Positions 7,981 through 15,593 of a stretch of 18,225 nt of DNA are shown here, piece after piece. Below the pieces are notes generated by a model. The model worked only from the letters and a program-made list of their open reading frames with translations. It did no database searches and was not told the DNA's origin. Source of the stretch: Anaerolineae bacterium (GTDB taxonomy: Bacteria > Chloroflexota > Anaerolineae > JAFGEY01); assembly GCA_016929205.1 (NCBI GenBank), contig JAFGJF010000387.1, forward strand, positions 1 through 18,225. Reading direction: 5' to 3'. The number at the start of each line of letters is the position of its first letter. Position 1 is the stretch's first letter. A program made the translations under genes and the position numbers.

Positions 7981-8472
7981 CTATTGGAGCGCGAACAAAA
8001 CATCGTTGTAATTGACATTTTGTCCTTCACTCACCAAAATTTGAGCAACCTTGCCGTCTGCCGTAGCGCGGATCGGACTTTTCATTTTCATCGCTTCCAG
8101 GTTGCACAACGTATCACCGTGTTTCACCACATCACCTATCTTGGCGACGATATCCAGCACCTTGCCGGGCATAGGTGCAACCACACTCACGACATCACCT
8201 GACGGCGCTGGCGCAGCGACTGAAGCAGTTTCTTCAACCTCGACATCCTGCACCTGGGGTACAAACGTTGAAGCCATATCGGGCACATAGGCGTCAAACT
8301 CGGCTTCCTCTATCACCGGCACGACTGGTGCGGCCACAACTGCGCTTGGTTCGTCCAGGGTGACCGTAAACGATTTGCCGTTCACCCGAACCTGAAGTGG
8401 TGAAACGTTGGGATTTTCAATGTCAACCACGTAATTCTTGCCGTTGACGTTCATCTTGACTGTCTTTACCAC
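7981..8472 (-). CDS. Biotin carboxyl carrier subunit of the decarboxylase
   Basis: 163 residues from the GTG at 8472. A longer reading from TTG at 8484 is possible, but GGAGG falls inside that extension, five bases before the GTG, which marks the GTG as the real start. The N-terminal part has two successive beta segments, VNGKNYVVDI and VNGKSFTVTL, then an Ala/Pro/Val/Glu-rich flexible linker (about 43-93). The C-terminal biotinyl (lipoyl-like) domain carries the EAMKM motif (126-130), so Lys129 is the predicted biotinylation site. The domain shuttles CO2 as carboxybiotin from the absent alpha subunit to the membrane beta subunit. It lies 16 bases after the small membrane subunit gene and 17 bases before the beta subunit. 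Confidence 0.93.
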   Translation of the reverse strand: MVKTVKMNVNGKNYVVDIENPNVSPLQVRVNGKSFTVTLDEPSAVVAAPVVPVIEEAEFDAYVPDMASTFVPQVQDVEVEETASVAAPAPSGDVVSVVAPMPGKVLDIVAKIGDVVKHGDTLCNLEAMKMKSPIRATADGKVAQILVSEGQNVNYNDVLFALQ

Positions 8473-8488
8473 CGAATCCTCCAATTAT

Positions 8489-8887
8489 CTACTCAAACGT
8501 TGACAAACCAACTTGATATGCGCGCCCGGAACGTTTCCACCGGCCAGTCGAACGGACCTGAGGACGTGACAATCGCCCGGCTGATCCCCGCTGCTGGCTC
8601 AACAAAGCCGCCGCGATGGCCGCTACCTGGGCCAGTTCGTCGTCCCCACTCGCAACAACTTGGGGCTTTGCTGCCGGTGCGGGCTCGACGATCTTGACAG
8701 GCTCAGCAGGTGCAGGTTCCACCACTTTTGGTTCTTCTTGGGCTTGCAACCAGGGTAACTTGGTCAGCAAAACCACTGCGACAATGACCAATCCGAGTGT
8801 GAAAAAGACCAACAGCATACCCACCATCGTAATCTGGGTGCCGTATATCACCGTTGTTGATACCTGATTCCACCATTCAGCAATCAC
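8489..8887 (-). CDS. Small membrane subunit of the decarboxylase (OadG/MmdD-like)
   Basis: About 132 residues from the GTG at 8887. The frame continues upstream to 8986, but that extension covers the -10 box of the operon promoter (8966-8971), so it cannot be fully transcribed; GGGAGGAG ends about ten bases before the GTG. One transmembrane helix (about 17-43) is preceded by WWNQVSTTVIYGTQIT, typical of the OAD gamma family, followed by a Pro/Ala/Glu/Val linker, an AAIAAALL segment and a basic C-terminal tail containing GRWKRSGR. In this family the subunit holds the alpha, biotin and beta parts together at the membrane. It is the first gene of the four-gene operon. Confidence 0.85.
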   Translation of the reverse strand: MIAEWWNQVSTTVIYGTQITMVGMLLVFFTLGLVIVAVVLLTKLPWLQAQEEPKVVEPAPAEPVKIVEPAPAAKPQVVASGDDELAQVAAIAAALLSQQRGSAGRLSRPQVRSTGRWKRSGRAYQVGLSTFE

Positions 8888-8965
8888 CGTGTCTATGCTC
8901 CTCCCAATTAAGGTTTTTAGCGCAATCGGCTCAATGCTTTGTTGCGCAAATTGCAAACAGGGCGT

Positions 8966-8994
8966 ATTATATACCAAGAGGAACAAACCGTCAA
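8966..8994 (-). promoter_or_regulatory. Sigma70-type promoter of the decarboxylase/kinase operon
   Basis: On the minus strand, TTGACG (8989-8994) and TATAAT (8966-8971) are separated by exactly 17 bases. Expected transcription start is near 8959, giving a leader of about 70 bases before the first gene. It also shows that the long upstream reading of that gene is not the real start. Confidence 0.85.
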
Positions 8995-9064
8995 TCCAAT
9001 TTGAATCCGCGCAGGCGCGACAATGAGTTCAAATTGTGGAACCTAATAGAGGGTTTTGACGTCT

Positions 9065-9073
9065 TGTTATAAA
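9065..9073 (+). promoter_or_regulatory. Possible extended -10 promoter for the DUF4349 gene
   Basis: TGTTATAAA fits the extended -10 pattern (TG, one base, then TATAAA) about 40 bases before the start codon. No good -35 hexamer stands at the right distance, so this is a weak call. Confidence 0.35.
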
Positions 9074-9112
9074 GCAGGCTTGAACACAAAATATGTTTAC
9101 CGGGAGGATACA

Positions 9113-10063
9113 ATGAACAAAAAATGGTTGGTGTGGAGTGTATTGGGTATACTGGTTCTATCGCTTGTAGGGTGTGGCATGAGGAGCGCCACACAGGAAG
9201 CACCAGGGTTTTACGGGGCTCCGCAAGAGGTCGTCGTGGAAAGAGAAAAGGCCATGGCGACCGAAGCGGGTGACGCCGCCTGGGATACAGATGATGGTGC
9301 GGCCCTGGGTAACACGTCGACGGGCATCGACATTGCCGTCGATCGTAAGATCATTTACAACGTCTATTTGCACCTGATCGTCAAGGACACGGCGACGACA
9401 TTCGATCAGATCCGCGACATGGCAGAAGGAATGGGCGGTTTCGTCGCCGACTCGAACACCTGGAAGGATGGCGAGCAGCTGCGCGGCACGCTGACCGTGC
9501 GCATCCCGGCAGACAGTCTGCAGGACGCGCTCGCCCAATTCCGCGACCTGGCCCTGGAGGTCGAGAGCGAACGTATGGACAGCCAGGACGTGACCGAAGA
9601 ATACGTCGATCTGGAAGCGCGCCTGGTCAATTTGCAGCGCACCGAAACAGAGCTGTTGGAGCTGCTCGAGACGCGCAGCGCTACCGGAAAAACCTCGGAT
9701 ATCCTCGAAGTCCATCGCGAGTTGACCAACATCCGGGCACAGATCGAGCAAATCCAGGGGCGGATGAAATACCTGAACAATCTGTCGGCAATGGCAACCG
9801 TTCAGATCACGCTCACGCCCGACGCACTGATGCAACCGGTCGTCGTCGCCGGCTGGCGCCCCGAAGGCACTGCTCGCGAGGCCGTACGGACCCTGATTCG
9901 CGCGCTACAGTTCTTTGCCGACGCGATCATTGTCTTTGTGCTCTTGATTCTGCCCGTGGTCATCGTCATCGCCATCCCTGTTGTCATCGCCTTCTTTATC
10001 ATCCGGGCGATCTGGAAGCGCGCCAAGCGGCGCCGGCAGGAGAAAAAGATCCAGGCAGCCTGA
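9113..10063 (+). CDS. DUF4349 domain lipoprotein
   Basis: 316 residues from the ATG at 9113, chosen because GGGAGG lies at 9102-9107 and a lipoprotein signal follows directly: MNKKW, a hydrophobic core, then LVGC with the lipidated Cys at 21. An acidic linker leads to the DUF4349 domain (about 75-235): the strand region IIYNVYLHLIVKD, GGFVADSNTW, LTVRIPADSL, a segment with DVTEEYVDLEARLVNL, and a long amphipathic, probably coiled-coil helix (165-222). A C-terminal transmembrane helix (about 270-298) is followed by a highly basic tail (WKRAKRRRQEKK). The protein is therefore tethered at both ends, with the domain outside. Family function is unknown; an envelope sensing or structural role is only a guess. 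Confidence 0.9.
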   Translation: MNKKWLVWSVLGILVLSLVGCGMRSATQEAPGFYGAPQEVVVEREKAMATEAGDAAWDTDDGAALGNTSTGIDIAVDRKIIYNVYLHLIVKDTATTFDQIRDMAEGMGGFVADSNTWKDGEQLRGTLTVRIPADSLQDALAQFRDLALEVESERMDSQDVTEEYVDLEARLVNLQRTETELLELLETRSATGKTSDILEVHRELTNIRAQIEQIQGRMKYLNNLSAMATVQITLTPDALMQPVVVAGWRPEGTAREAVRTLIRALQFFADAIIVFVLLILPVVIVIAIPVVIAFFIIRAIWKRAKRRRQEKKIQAA

Positions 10064-10087
10064 TCCCCATCCGATTAGCACAACAAA

Positions 10088-10127
10088 AAACGACGGTCCC
10101 GGAATCGAGACCGTCGTTTGTGTTTTC
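10088..10127. terminator. Bidirectional terminator between convergent genes
   Basis: A perfect 11-bp stem is formed by AAACGACGGTC (10088-10098) and GACCGTCGTTT (10109-10119). On the plus strand it runs into TTTGTGTTTT; on the minus strand into a T run. It serves both the DUF4349 gene and the LysM/M23 gene, which face each other here. Confidence 0.9.
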
Positions 10128-10137
10128 GTACCAGATG

Positions 10138-11328
10138 TCAGGGCAGATAAAGTTCCGGGTTTTTGCGCACGCCCTGTTCGCGAACCTCAAAGTGCAGGTG
10201 CGGGCCTGTCGAGTTGCCGGTCGATCCCATCAGGGCAACCAACTGTCCCTTGCCTACAGATTGCCCGGCCGCAACCAGGATCGTGCTCAAGTGCGCGTAA
10301 CGCGTTTCAAACCCGTTGCGATGATCGATAATCACCAGGTTACCGTATCCCGTCTTGGACCAGCCGGCAAAGGTCACAAACCCCGAGTCTGCGGCAACGA
10401 CGTCCGCCCCCGTGTATCCTGAAATATCCAACCCACTGTGCCAACGCCCGCTGAACGTTCGGAATCCAAAACGGTCAGTAAGAACGCCCGACGCCGGCCA
10501 GGAGAAAACGCCTGTACCGCGTTTAGCATCTTCTGGAATCGTGCCACTGTACGCCGTTACAAACAGGGAAATGTAAGGCTTGACTCCGCCAGGGACAATG
10601 AGCTTGTCGTCGACAGCAATCTTGGGGTTTTCCAGATCCAGATTGTTGTAGGAACACTGTACAATGTCTTCCACACTGGCTTGATACTTTTCGGCGATCT
10701 TGGCCAAAGTATCCCCTTTGACGACCGTGTGATACACTCCGTCAATGGGCAAAACAATGATCTCTTGTCCGGGGCGCAACAAATCGGGATTGCGCTCCAG
10801 CGTCGGATTGGCCCACATCAACGTATCTTGTTCCAGGTTAAAATCAACCGCGATCTGGAGCAGATTATCGCCCTTTTGAACAACATACGTTATCACTTCT
10901 CGGCGCAGACGGTCGGGAATCGTCGTATGCGCAACCGGAGCCTGGAACAGGGAATTCATGACCAACGAACGGACGTTTGGAACAGGCCTGGTAACGGTTG
11001 GCTGCGCACGGGGAATGTATGAATCTGGCTCATTATAACGCTCGCCACCACGCCCGCTGGCTGAGGTTTGGAACGCGCGAAAACCAAGTGAAGGAGCCGT
11101 TGTCGGGGTAGCTCGATAGGCAAGCTCGTACTCGACGGGGAATTCGAACTGACCAACAAAAAAGACCGCTATCGCCAAAGCGATCACGACGAGATGAACG
11201 GTATAATGGGAAAACAGAGTTTGGAAACGTTTTATCGCCCGTTCCAAGGCTAACTGCGCGTGTGTAGACGAGTCTTCTCTGCTTCTTTCGCCCTGCCGGG
11301 GGCGAAAACGAACTGATGATGTACTCAT
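10138..11328 (-). CDS. Membrane-anchored LysM + M23 peptidase (peptidoglycan hydrolase-like)
   Basis: 396 residues, ATG start with AGGAG seven bases upstream. A cytoplasmic basic segment is followed by one transmembrane helix (about 44-60) and a Thr/Pro/Arg-rich spacer (70-140). Then come two LysM modules (about 147-193 and 199-246, each with KGD..L..IA) and a C-terminal M23/LytM peptidase (about 275-396). The metal-site motifs are intact: HSGLD (H297, D301), YAHLS (H346) and GPHLHFEV (H377, H379), so it should be an active Zn-dependent endopeptidase or close relative. LysM modules bind N-acetylglucosamine polymers, so the likely role is local cleavage of cell-wall peptides outside the membrane. 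It ends in NPELYLP. It is transcribed alone from a good promoter. Confidence 0.95.
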   Translation of the reverse strand: MSTSSVRFRPRQGERSREDSSTHAQLALERAIKRFQTLFSHYTVHLVVIALAIAVFFVGQFEFPVEYELAYRATPTTAPSLGFRAFQTSASGRGGERYNEPDSYIPRAQPTVTRPVPNVRSLVMNSLFQAPVAHTTIPDRLRREVITYVVQKGDNLLQIAVDFNLEQDTLMWANPTLERNPDLLRPGQEIIVLPIDGVYHTVVKGDTLAKIAEKYQASVEDIVQCSYNNLDLENPKIAVDDKLIVPGGVKPYISLFVTAYSGTIPEDAKRGTGVFSWPASGVLTDRFGFRTFSGRWHSGLDISGYTGADVVAADSGFVTFAGWSKTGYGNLVIIDHRNGFETRYAHLSTILVAAGQSVGKGQLVALMGSTGNSTGPHLHFEVREQGVRKNPELYLP

Positions 11329-11418
11329 CTTCTCTCCTATGTCATTTGCCCTTGCCGATCTGCATAGACTGACTCAAAAACATCATGATCCGTAAACAAA
11401 CCAGAAGGTATTGATTGC

Positions 11419-11446
11419 ATTATACCCAAATTCGATACGAGGTCAA
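11419..11446 (-). promoter_or_regulatory. Sigma70-type promoter for the LysM/M23 gene
   Basis: On the minus strand, TTGACC (11441-11446), a 16-base spacer and TATAAT (11419-11424). The expected start is near 11411, about 80 bases before the ATG. Confidence 0.8.
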
Positions 11447-11635
11447 ACGCCAGATCCAGTACCCTGTTCCTATCAAACCAGCCCGAACGTGTCAGAATCG
11501 CCGACAGCAGGGCATGCCTTTGATAATATCTACCACAATATTTGATACTTGCAAGGTAAAAAACATCTATTTCTACCGGGATTTTGAGCAGAACAGATGA
11601 TCTATTCAACATCGCTTGCAGCGCGCGCGCAACGC

Positions 11636-11663
11636 TTGCACAATGAACGAGATGGCCTATAAT
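11636..11663 (+). promoter_or_regulatory. Sigma70-type promoter for the RecD2-type helicase gene
   Basis: TTGCAC (11636-11641), a 16-base spacer and TATAAT (11658-11663). Expected start is near 11670, about 40 bases before the ATG at 11709. Confidence 0.8.
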
Positions 11664-11708
11664 TGACCATAATTTGGGCATTCCGCCAGCAAAAAGGAGC
11701 GTTTTTGT

Positions 11709-13943
11709 ATGCCAGAAACACTGCGCGGCACAGTTGAACGCATTACCTATGCCAACCCGGAAACCGGCTATAGCGTGCTTCGCCTGGCTGTAAAAGACAA
11801 GCTCGATCTGGAGACGGTCGTCGGCAACCTGGCCGATGTCAACACCGGCGAAACGCTGGAACTGGAAGGATCCTGGATCAAGCATCGACAGTATGGCCGC
11901 CAGTTTCAGGCCTCCGGCTATCGCACCGTGCTTCCGGTCACCTCACAAGGTATCGAAAAATACCTCGGGTCGGGATTGATCAAAGGCATCGGGCCGGTGA
12001 TGGCCGAGCGCATCGTCAACGTCTTTGACCAGGACACGCTGGAGGTGATCGAACACGAACCACAGCGGCTGCTCGACGTACCCGGCATCGGCCGCAAGCG
12101 TGTCGCCCAGATTCAGGCCGCCTGGGAAGAGCAAAAACAGATTCGCGAAGTGATGATCTATTTGCAGTCCTATGGCGTGCGCTCCTCTTGGGCAGTCAAA
12201 ATCTACAAAGTGTTTGGCAGCGCGGCCGTCCAGGTGGTCCAGGATGATCCATACCGCCTGGCGCGCGAGATCCACGGTATCGGCTTCAAAACCGCCGACA
12301 AGATTGCTCGCCGGTTGGGCCTGCCAATCGACTCGCCCAAACGCATCGCCGCTGGCGTCCTCTATATGCTGAATGAGATGGCCGGCGAGGGGCACGTCTA
12401 CGCCCCACAAGATAAATTGGTCGCCGAAGCGGCAAACATGCTCCAGGTGGAGGCTGAACTGGCGCAAGAGAGTCTGGACAAGTTGGAACAGGAGGGCCAA
12501 ATCCATCGCGAAACGCTGCCAAACGCCACATCCAACGTGCAAACCGACAGCGAGCAAGATCAAGCTGCCGGCAAAGAGACAGCCGTCTATTTGGCGTCCC
12601 TTTACGACATCGAAGTCGGTGTCGCGGGGATGCTGCGCCAGATACTCGATCACGCCCCAAGCCGCCTGAACATTGCTCAAGGCATCATGTGGGAGATCGT
12701 GCTGACTCGCCAGGGCGACATTCACCTTTCGGAGCGGCAAAAGCAGGCCGTTCGCGCTGCGCTGGGGAACAAGGTAACGGTGCTCACCGGCGGCCCGGGC
12801 ACGGGCAAAACGACGACCGTGCGCACGATCATCGATGTACTGGAACAATTCAAATGCCGCTATGCCCTGGCCTCGCCGACCGGGCGTGCCGCCAAGCGCC
12901 TGGCCGAGACCGCCGGCCGCCCGGCCAAGACGATCCATCGCCTGCTGGGCTTTGTTCCCGGCAAAGGGTTTGCGCACGACGACGACAATCCCTTGGACAT
13001 CGACATCCTGATCGTCGACGAGGCCAGCATGCTCGATCTGTCGCTGACCCACCACCTGCTCAAAGCGCTCCATCCGGCCACGCACCTGCTCCTGGTCGGC
13101 GACATCGACCAGTTGCCCAGCGTCGGCGAGGGCAACGTGCTGCGTGACATCATCGACTGCGGGCAGGTCCCGGTGGTGCGCCTGGATCTTATCTTTCGCC
13201 AATCTGCCGGCAGCCTGATCATCACCAACGCGCACCGGATCAACAAAGGACAGATGCCGCTTTTCGACAAACCGGCAGCAGACTTTTTTTTGTTCGTCCT
13301 CGATGACCCCGACAAGGCGGCCGACATGATCGTCGACATTGTGCAAAACCGCATCCCGCGCAAATTTGGCTACGACCCGCTGGACGACGTCCAGGTGCTC
13401 AGCCCGATGTATCGTGGCGCGGTGGGGGTGAGCAATCTCAACGCCCGGCTGCAAGCGGCACTCAACCCACTTGTGCCGAACAAGCAAGAACGTCGCCTGG
13501 GCGAGAGGGCCTTTCGCAGCGGCGACAAGGTGATCCAGCTCCGAAACAACTATGATCTCGACGTCTATAACGGAGACGTGGGCCGCATCACCAAGATCGA
13601 TATTGTCAACCAACAGCTGCTCGTTCGTATGGACAACCGCACCGTGGCCTACGATTGGAGCGCGGCCGACGAACTGGCCCTGGCTTTCGCGATCAGCGTC
13701 CACAAGAGCCAGGGCAGCGAATATCCCGCCGTTGTCGTCCCGGTCATGACCACCCACTATGTGATGCTGGCCCGCAACCTGCTCTATACGGCCGTCACCC
13801 GCGCCAGGCAGTTGGTCGTCCTGGTGGGCAACCACCGCGCGCTCGAAATTGCCCTTGCCAACGATCAGGTCGCGCAGCGCTACAGCGGCCTCGGCGCCAG
13901 AATTGCCGCCGCGGACATTGCCGCCGCGCGCCCGCCATTTTGA
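11709..13943 (+). CDS. recD2: RecD2-type ATP-dependent DNA helicase
   Basis: 744 residues, ATG with GGAG nine bases upstream. It is a superfamily 1B 5'-3' helicase of the RecD2 type, which works without RecB and RecC. N-terminal OB-like domain (1-75, [19 protein letters not shown]), helix-hairpin-helix motifs ([12 protein letters not shown] 91-102; [12 protein letters not shown] 121-132; [13 protein letters not shown] 188-200), then the motor: Walker A GGPGTGKT (361-368), [10 protein letters not shown], Walker B IVDEASML (435-442), [10 protein letters not shown] (464-473), IFRQ, an SH3-like segment with [11 protein letters not shown] and YNGDVG (605-625), and motifs [10 protein letters not shown] (663-672) and [10 protein letters not shown] (691-700). 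All motifs are intact. A charged low-complexity stretch (272-290) separates the N-terminal and motor halves. The length is within the family range. Role: DNA repair or recombination. Confidence 0.96.
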   Translation: MPETLRGTVERITYANPETGYSVLRLAVKDKLDLETVVGNLADVNTGETLELEGSWIKHRQYGRQFQASGYRTVLPVTSQGIEKYLGSGLIKGIGPVMAERIVNVFDQDTLEVIEHEPQRLLDVPGIGRKRVAQIQAAWEEQKQIREVMIYLQSYGVRSSWAVKIYKVFGSAAVQVVQDDPYRLAREIHGIGFKTADKIARRLGLPIDSPKRIAAGVLYMLNEMAGEGHVYAPQDKLVAEAANMLQVEAELAQESLDKLEQEGQIHRETLPNATSNVQTDSEQDQAAGKETAVYLASLYDIEVGVAGMLRQILDHAPSRLNIAQGIMWEIVLTRQGDIHLSERQKQAVRAALGNKVTVLTGGPGTGKTTTVRTIIDVLEQFKCRYALASPTGRAAKRLAETAGRPAKTIHRLLGFVPGKGFAHDDDNPLDIDILIVDEASMLDLSLTHHLLKALHPATHLLLVGDIDQLPSVGEGNVLRDIIDCGQVPVVRLDLIFRQSAGSLIITNAHRINKGQMPLFDKPAADFFLFVLDDPDKAADMIVDIVQNRIPRKFGYDPLDDVQVLSPMYRGAVGVSNLNARLQAALNPLVPNKQERRLGERAFRSGDKVIQLRNNYDLDVYNGDVGRITKIDIVNQQLLVRMDNRTVAYDWSAADELALAFAISVHKSQGSEYPAVVVPVMTTHYVMLARNLLYTAVTRARQLVVLVGNHRALEIALANDQVAQRYSGLGARIAAADIAAARPPF

Positions 13944-13968
13944 CAGTTTGTTTCCTTTGTGCTATCCT
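13940..13968 (+). promoter_or_regulatory. Sigma70-type promoter for the DUF4438 gene, overlapping the helicase stop codon
   Basis: TTGACA (13940-13945), a 17-base spacer and TATCCT (13963-13968). The -35 hexamer contains the TGA stop (13941-13943) of the helicase gene. Expected start is about 30 bases before the ATG at 14006. Confidence 0.7.
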
Positions 13969-14005
13969 GCAACCCTAAACAATAGTGCTCACAATAGGAG
14001 AACCC

Positions 14006-14902
14006 ATGCTCAAGACAAACGAAAAACAAATCGTCGAATTCCTTTTACAGTGCCAGCCCGGCCCGCCACGGGCAAGGGACACCTGGGGCGTCGACCACGA
14101 GGGCACGCCCTTTATCCTGCCTTCTATCGGCGGGATCACGCTCAACATCCAGGCCGGCGATCTCGCCTTCGGCTGGGCCGGCGACCACGTCGAGCCCGGC
14201 GTCAGTTGCACCGCCAACACATCCAAGCCCTTTGAGCATCCAAACGTCTCGCTGCAGCTCTATTCGTGCGCCGGCAACAAAGCCAGGGTCATTACCGGCG
14301 AGGCCAAGGACGCGATTGGCACCGTGCTGGGCCACCATGGCGGATCGGAACACGTGATCGTCGATTTTCCGCGCGAGGTCAAGGAAAAACTCACCTATGA
14401 CGACAAGATCATCATTCACGCCAAGGGCCAGGGACTGCAGCTGGTCGATTACCCCGAGATCCTGCTCTACAACCTCGACCCCGACCTCTTGATCAAGATG
14501 GAGATCAAAGAGACAAAAAAGGGCAAACTGGAAGTCCCGGTCACGACACTCGTCCCGGCGGCCTGCATGGGCTCCGGCATCGGCGCGGCCCACGTCGCCA
14601 AGGGCGATTACGACATTGTGACCAGCGACCCGGCATCGGTCGCGGAATACCACCTGGACCAGATCCGCTTTGGTGATTTTGTGGCCCTGATGGATCACGA
14701 CAATCGCTACGGCCGGGCCTATCGCCAGGGCGCGGTGACGATTGGCATCGTCGTCCACAGCGACTGCCGGCTTGCCGGGCACGGTCCCGGGGTCACGACG
14801 CTGATGACCTGCAAAACGTCGCTGATCAAACCGGTGATCGACACCCGGGCCAATATCGCCGACCGGCTCGAGATCGGAACGCAAGTCAAGCCGGACAAAT
14901 GA
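14006..14902 (+). CDS. DUF4438 domain protein
   Basis: 298 residues from the ATG at 14006, which has AGGAG six bases upstream; an upstream in-frame start at 13985 has no such site. The whole protein fits the DUF4438 family: [49 protein letters not shown], a [20 protein letters not shown] segment, a [20 protein letters not shown] segment and [17 protein letters not shown]. There is no signal peptide or membrane segment, so it is cytoplasmic. Many conserved Gly, His and Asp residues suggest an enzyme or ligand-binding protein, but no function is known. It has its own promoter and a terminator-like hairpin, so it is probably monocistronic. Confidence 0.88.
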   Translation: MLKTNEKQIVEFLLQCQPGPPRARDTWGVDHEGTPFILPSIGGITLNIQAGDLAFGWAGDHVEPGVSCTANTSKPFEHPNVSLQLYSCAGNKARVITGEAKDAIGTVLGHHGGSEHVIVDFPREVKEKLTYDDKIIIHAKGQGLQLVDYPEILLYNLDPDLLIKMEIKETKKGKLEVPVTTLVPAACMGSGIGAAHVAKGDYDIVTSDPASVAEYHLDQIRFGDFVALMDHDNRYGRAYRQGAVTIGIVVHSDCRLAGHGPGVTTLMTCKTSLIKPVIDTRANIADRLEIGTQVKPDK

Positions 14903-14973
14903 TCGAATCATCACAATCGGTCTCCGTCGACACGCGATTGTTGACGCTCTGCGTCCACCAAGGAACCTGATAC

Positions 14974-15018
14974 CAAAAGCCATCGGGAATGGCGACCGTT
15001 CCTGGTAGCTTTTGTTTG
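14974..15018 (+). terminator. Probable terminator after the DUF4438 gene
   Basis: CAAAAGC (14974-14980) pairs with GCTTTTG (15008-15014), and CGGGAATGG (14984-14992) pairs with CCGTTCCTG (14996-15004) with two G-U wobbles around a CGA loop. The result is a nearly continuous 19-bp hairpin. The T tract is part of the stem end and continues as TTTG, so the tail is only moderately good. Confidence 0.65.
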
Positions 15019-15174
15019 CCGGTTGCTCGCAGCCAGCTTGTTATGAAAAACAACGCGTCTCGTCACGAGTGCAGTAGGTTGGCGAGCAAATGATCGAGAT
15101 GCAAAAGCCTCGTCGATTCGCGACGGGATTTTGGCACTTGGTTCAGAACTATGGCAGAATGCGACAAACCTGGT

Positions 15175-15203
15175 TTGCTGATTGTCGGCTTCACTGATAT
15201 AAT
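15175..15203 (+). promoter_or_regulatory. Sigma70-type promoter of the nuclease/DUF2283 pair
   Basis: TTGCTG (15175-15180), a 17-base spacer and TATAAT (15198-15203). The first gene starts about 45 bases downstream. Confidence 0.75.
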
Positions 15204-15248
15204 GGCAAACATATCCTCTATCAAAGCGGACATCGGCAGGTAGGCGGA

Positions 15249-15590
15249 ATGAGTCATTCGGGCAAGCGCTGGACAGTCCAGGATCGATACGGCAATGCCG
15301 TCTATTTGACCCAGGAGCGATGGGAACACATCGTTGATGCTATGAACCATCCCGAAATGGCGGACTGTGAAGAGCACTTGAAACGGGCGATCCAACAAGG
15401 ACGGCGAAGGCAAGAGCCTTTGAATCCCCGCAAATACCGCTACAGCTATCCATTCGATGATTTGCCGGAGGATTTCAATCACATCGTCGCCATTGTCTTG
15501 TTTGGTTTTGATGTGGATGAACAGGGCCAGGTGGTCGCCAACAATTTTGTAGCTACGGCCTTTTTGAAGCATATGCGCATAAAGGGTTAA
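15249..15590 (+). CDS. Predicted BECR/RelE-like nuclease, possible toxin of a DUF2283-linked pair
   Basis: 113 residues, ATG start with a weak AGGCGGA site upstream. Visible segments: RYGNAVYLTQERWEHIVDAM (13-32), HPEM (34-37), a helix leading to IQQGRRRQEPL, a Tyr-rich strand RKYRYSYPF (61-69), the strand FNHIVAIVLFGF (76-87) and a final strand NNFVATAFLK (98-107). This resembles small families grouped as phage-Barnase-EndoU-colicin-RelE-like nucleases, where a conserved His after the first strand (here H27) and a C-terminal strand with Thr are typical. The assignment rests on remembered family patterns and is not certain. It lies three bases before a DUF2283 gene, under one promoter and terminator. 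If it is a toxin, it would cut RNA in the cytoplasm. Confidence 0.6.
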   Translation: MSHSGKRWTVQDRYGNAVYLTQERWEHIVDAMNHPEMADCEEHLKRAIQQGRRRQEPLNPRKYRYSYPFDDLPEDFNHIVAIVLFGFDVDEQGQVVANNFVATAFLKHMRIKG

Positions 15591-15593
15591 GAC

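Larger units (their letters stand above)
8888..9112. other. Divergent intergenic control region
   Basis: It separates the decarboxylase operon (minus) from the DUF4349 lipoprotein gene (plus). Besides the promoters, it holds a perfect 9-bp inverted repeat, CAATTTGAA (8997-9005) and TTCAAATTG (9028-9036), directly behind the minus-strand -35 box. A TTGCGCAA palindrome (8942-8949) lies near the expected start of that transcript. Both look like possible protein-binding sites; no regulator gene is nearby. Confidence 0.5.
11329..11708. other. Divergent intergenic region of 380 bases
   Basis: It lies between the LysM/M23 gene (minus) and the recD2-like gene (plus) and contains a promoter for each. 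The middle (about 11450-11600) is AT-richer than the flanking genes and shows no ORF with a usable start, no RNA gene and no clear repeat. The CGCTTGCA direct repeat at 11613-11640 is described in the findings. Confidence 0.6.
14903..15248. other. Intergenic region of 346 bases
   Basis: It holds the terminator-like hairpin of the DUF4438 gene and the promoter of the following two-gene unit. Between them (15023-15089) is a set of nested inverted repeats described in the findings. I see no credible coding sequence and no recognisable RNA family. Confidence 0.6.

Noticed and set aside
8888..8986. Upstream extension of the small decarboxylase subunit
   Set aside because: It contains the -10 box and the expected transcription start of the operon promoter.
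11202..11207. TATAAT on the plus strand inside the LysM/M23 gene
   Set aside because: No -35 hexamer lies at a suitable distance and no plus-strand gene follows nearby.
11337..11885. A 182-residue minus-strand frame that partly fills the gap before the helicase
   Set aside because: It has no ribosome binding site, begins inside the helicase coding region and covers the promoters of both flanking genes.
11943..13835. A 630-residue open frame on the minus strand
   Set aside because: It lies wholly antisense to the RecD2-type helicase, whose motifs are all intact. Its translation shows no recognisable domain and is rich in His, Val, Asp and Gln as expected from a GC-rich shadow frame.
14045..14983. 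A 312-residue open frame on the minus strand
   Set aside because: Antisense to DUF4438; no domain is recognised and it begins inside the terminator-like hairpin.
15023..15089. tRNA gene suggested by the closed stem and length
   Set aside because: No T-arm consensus, no anticodon arm of the right size and no 3' CCA-type end.
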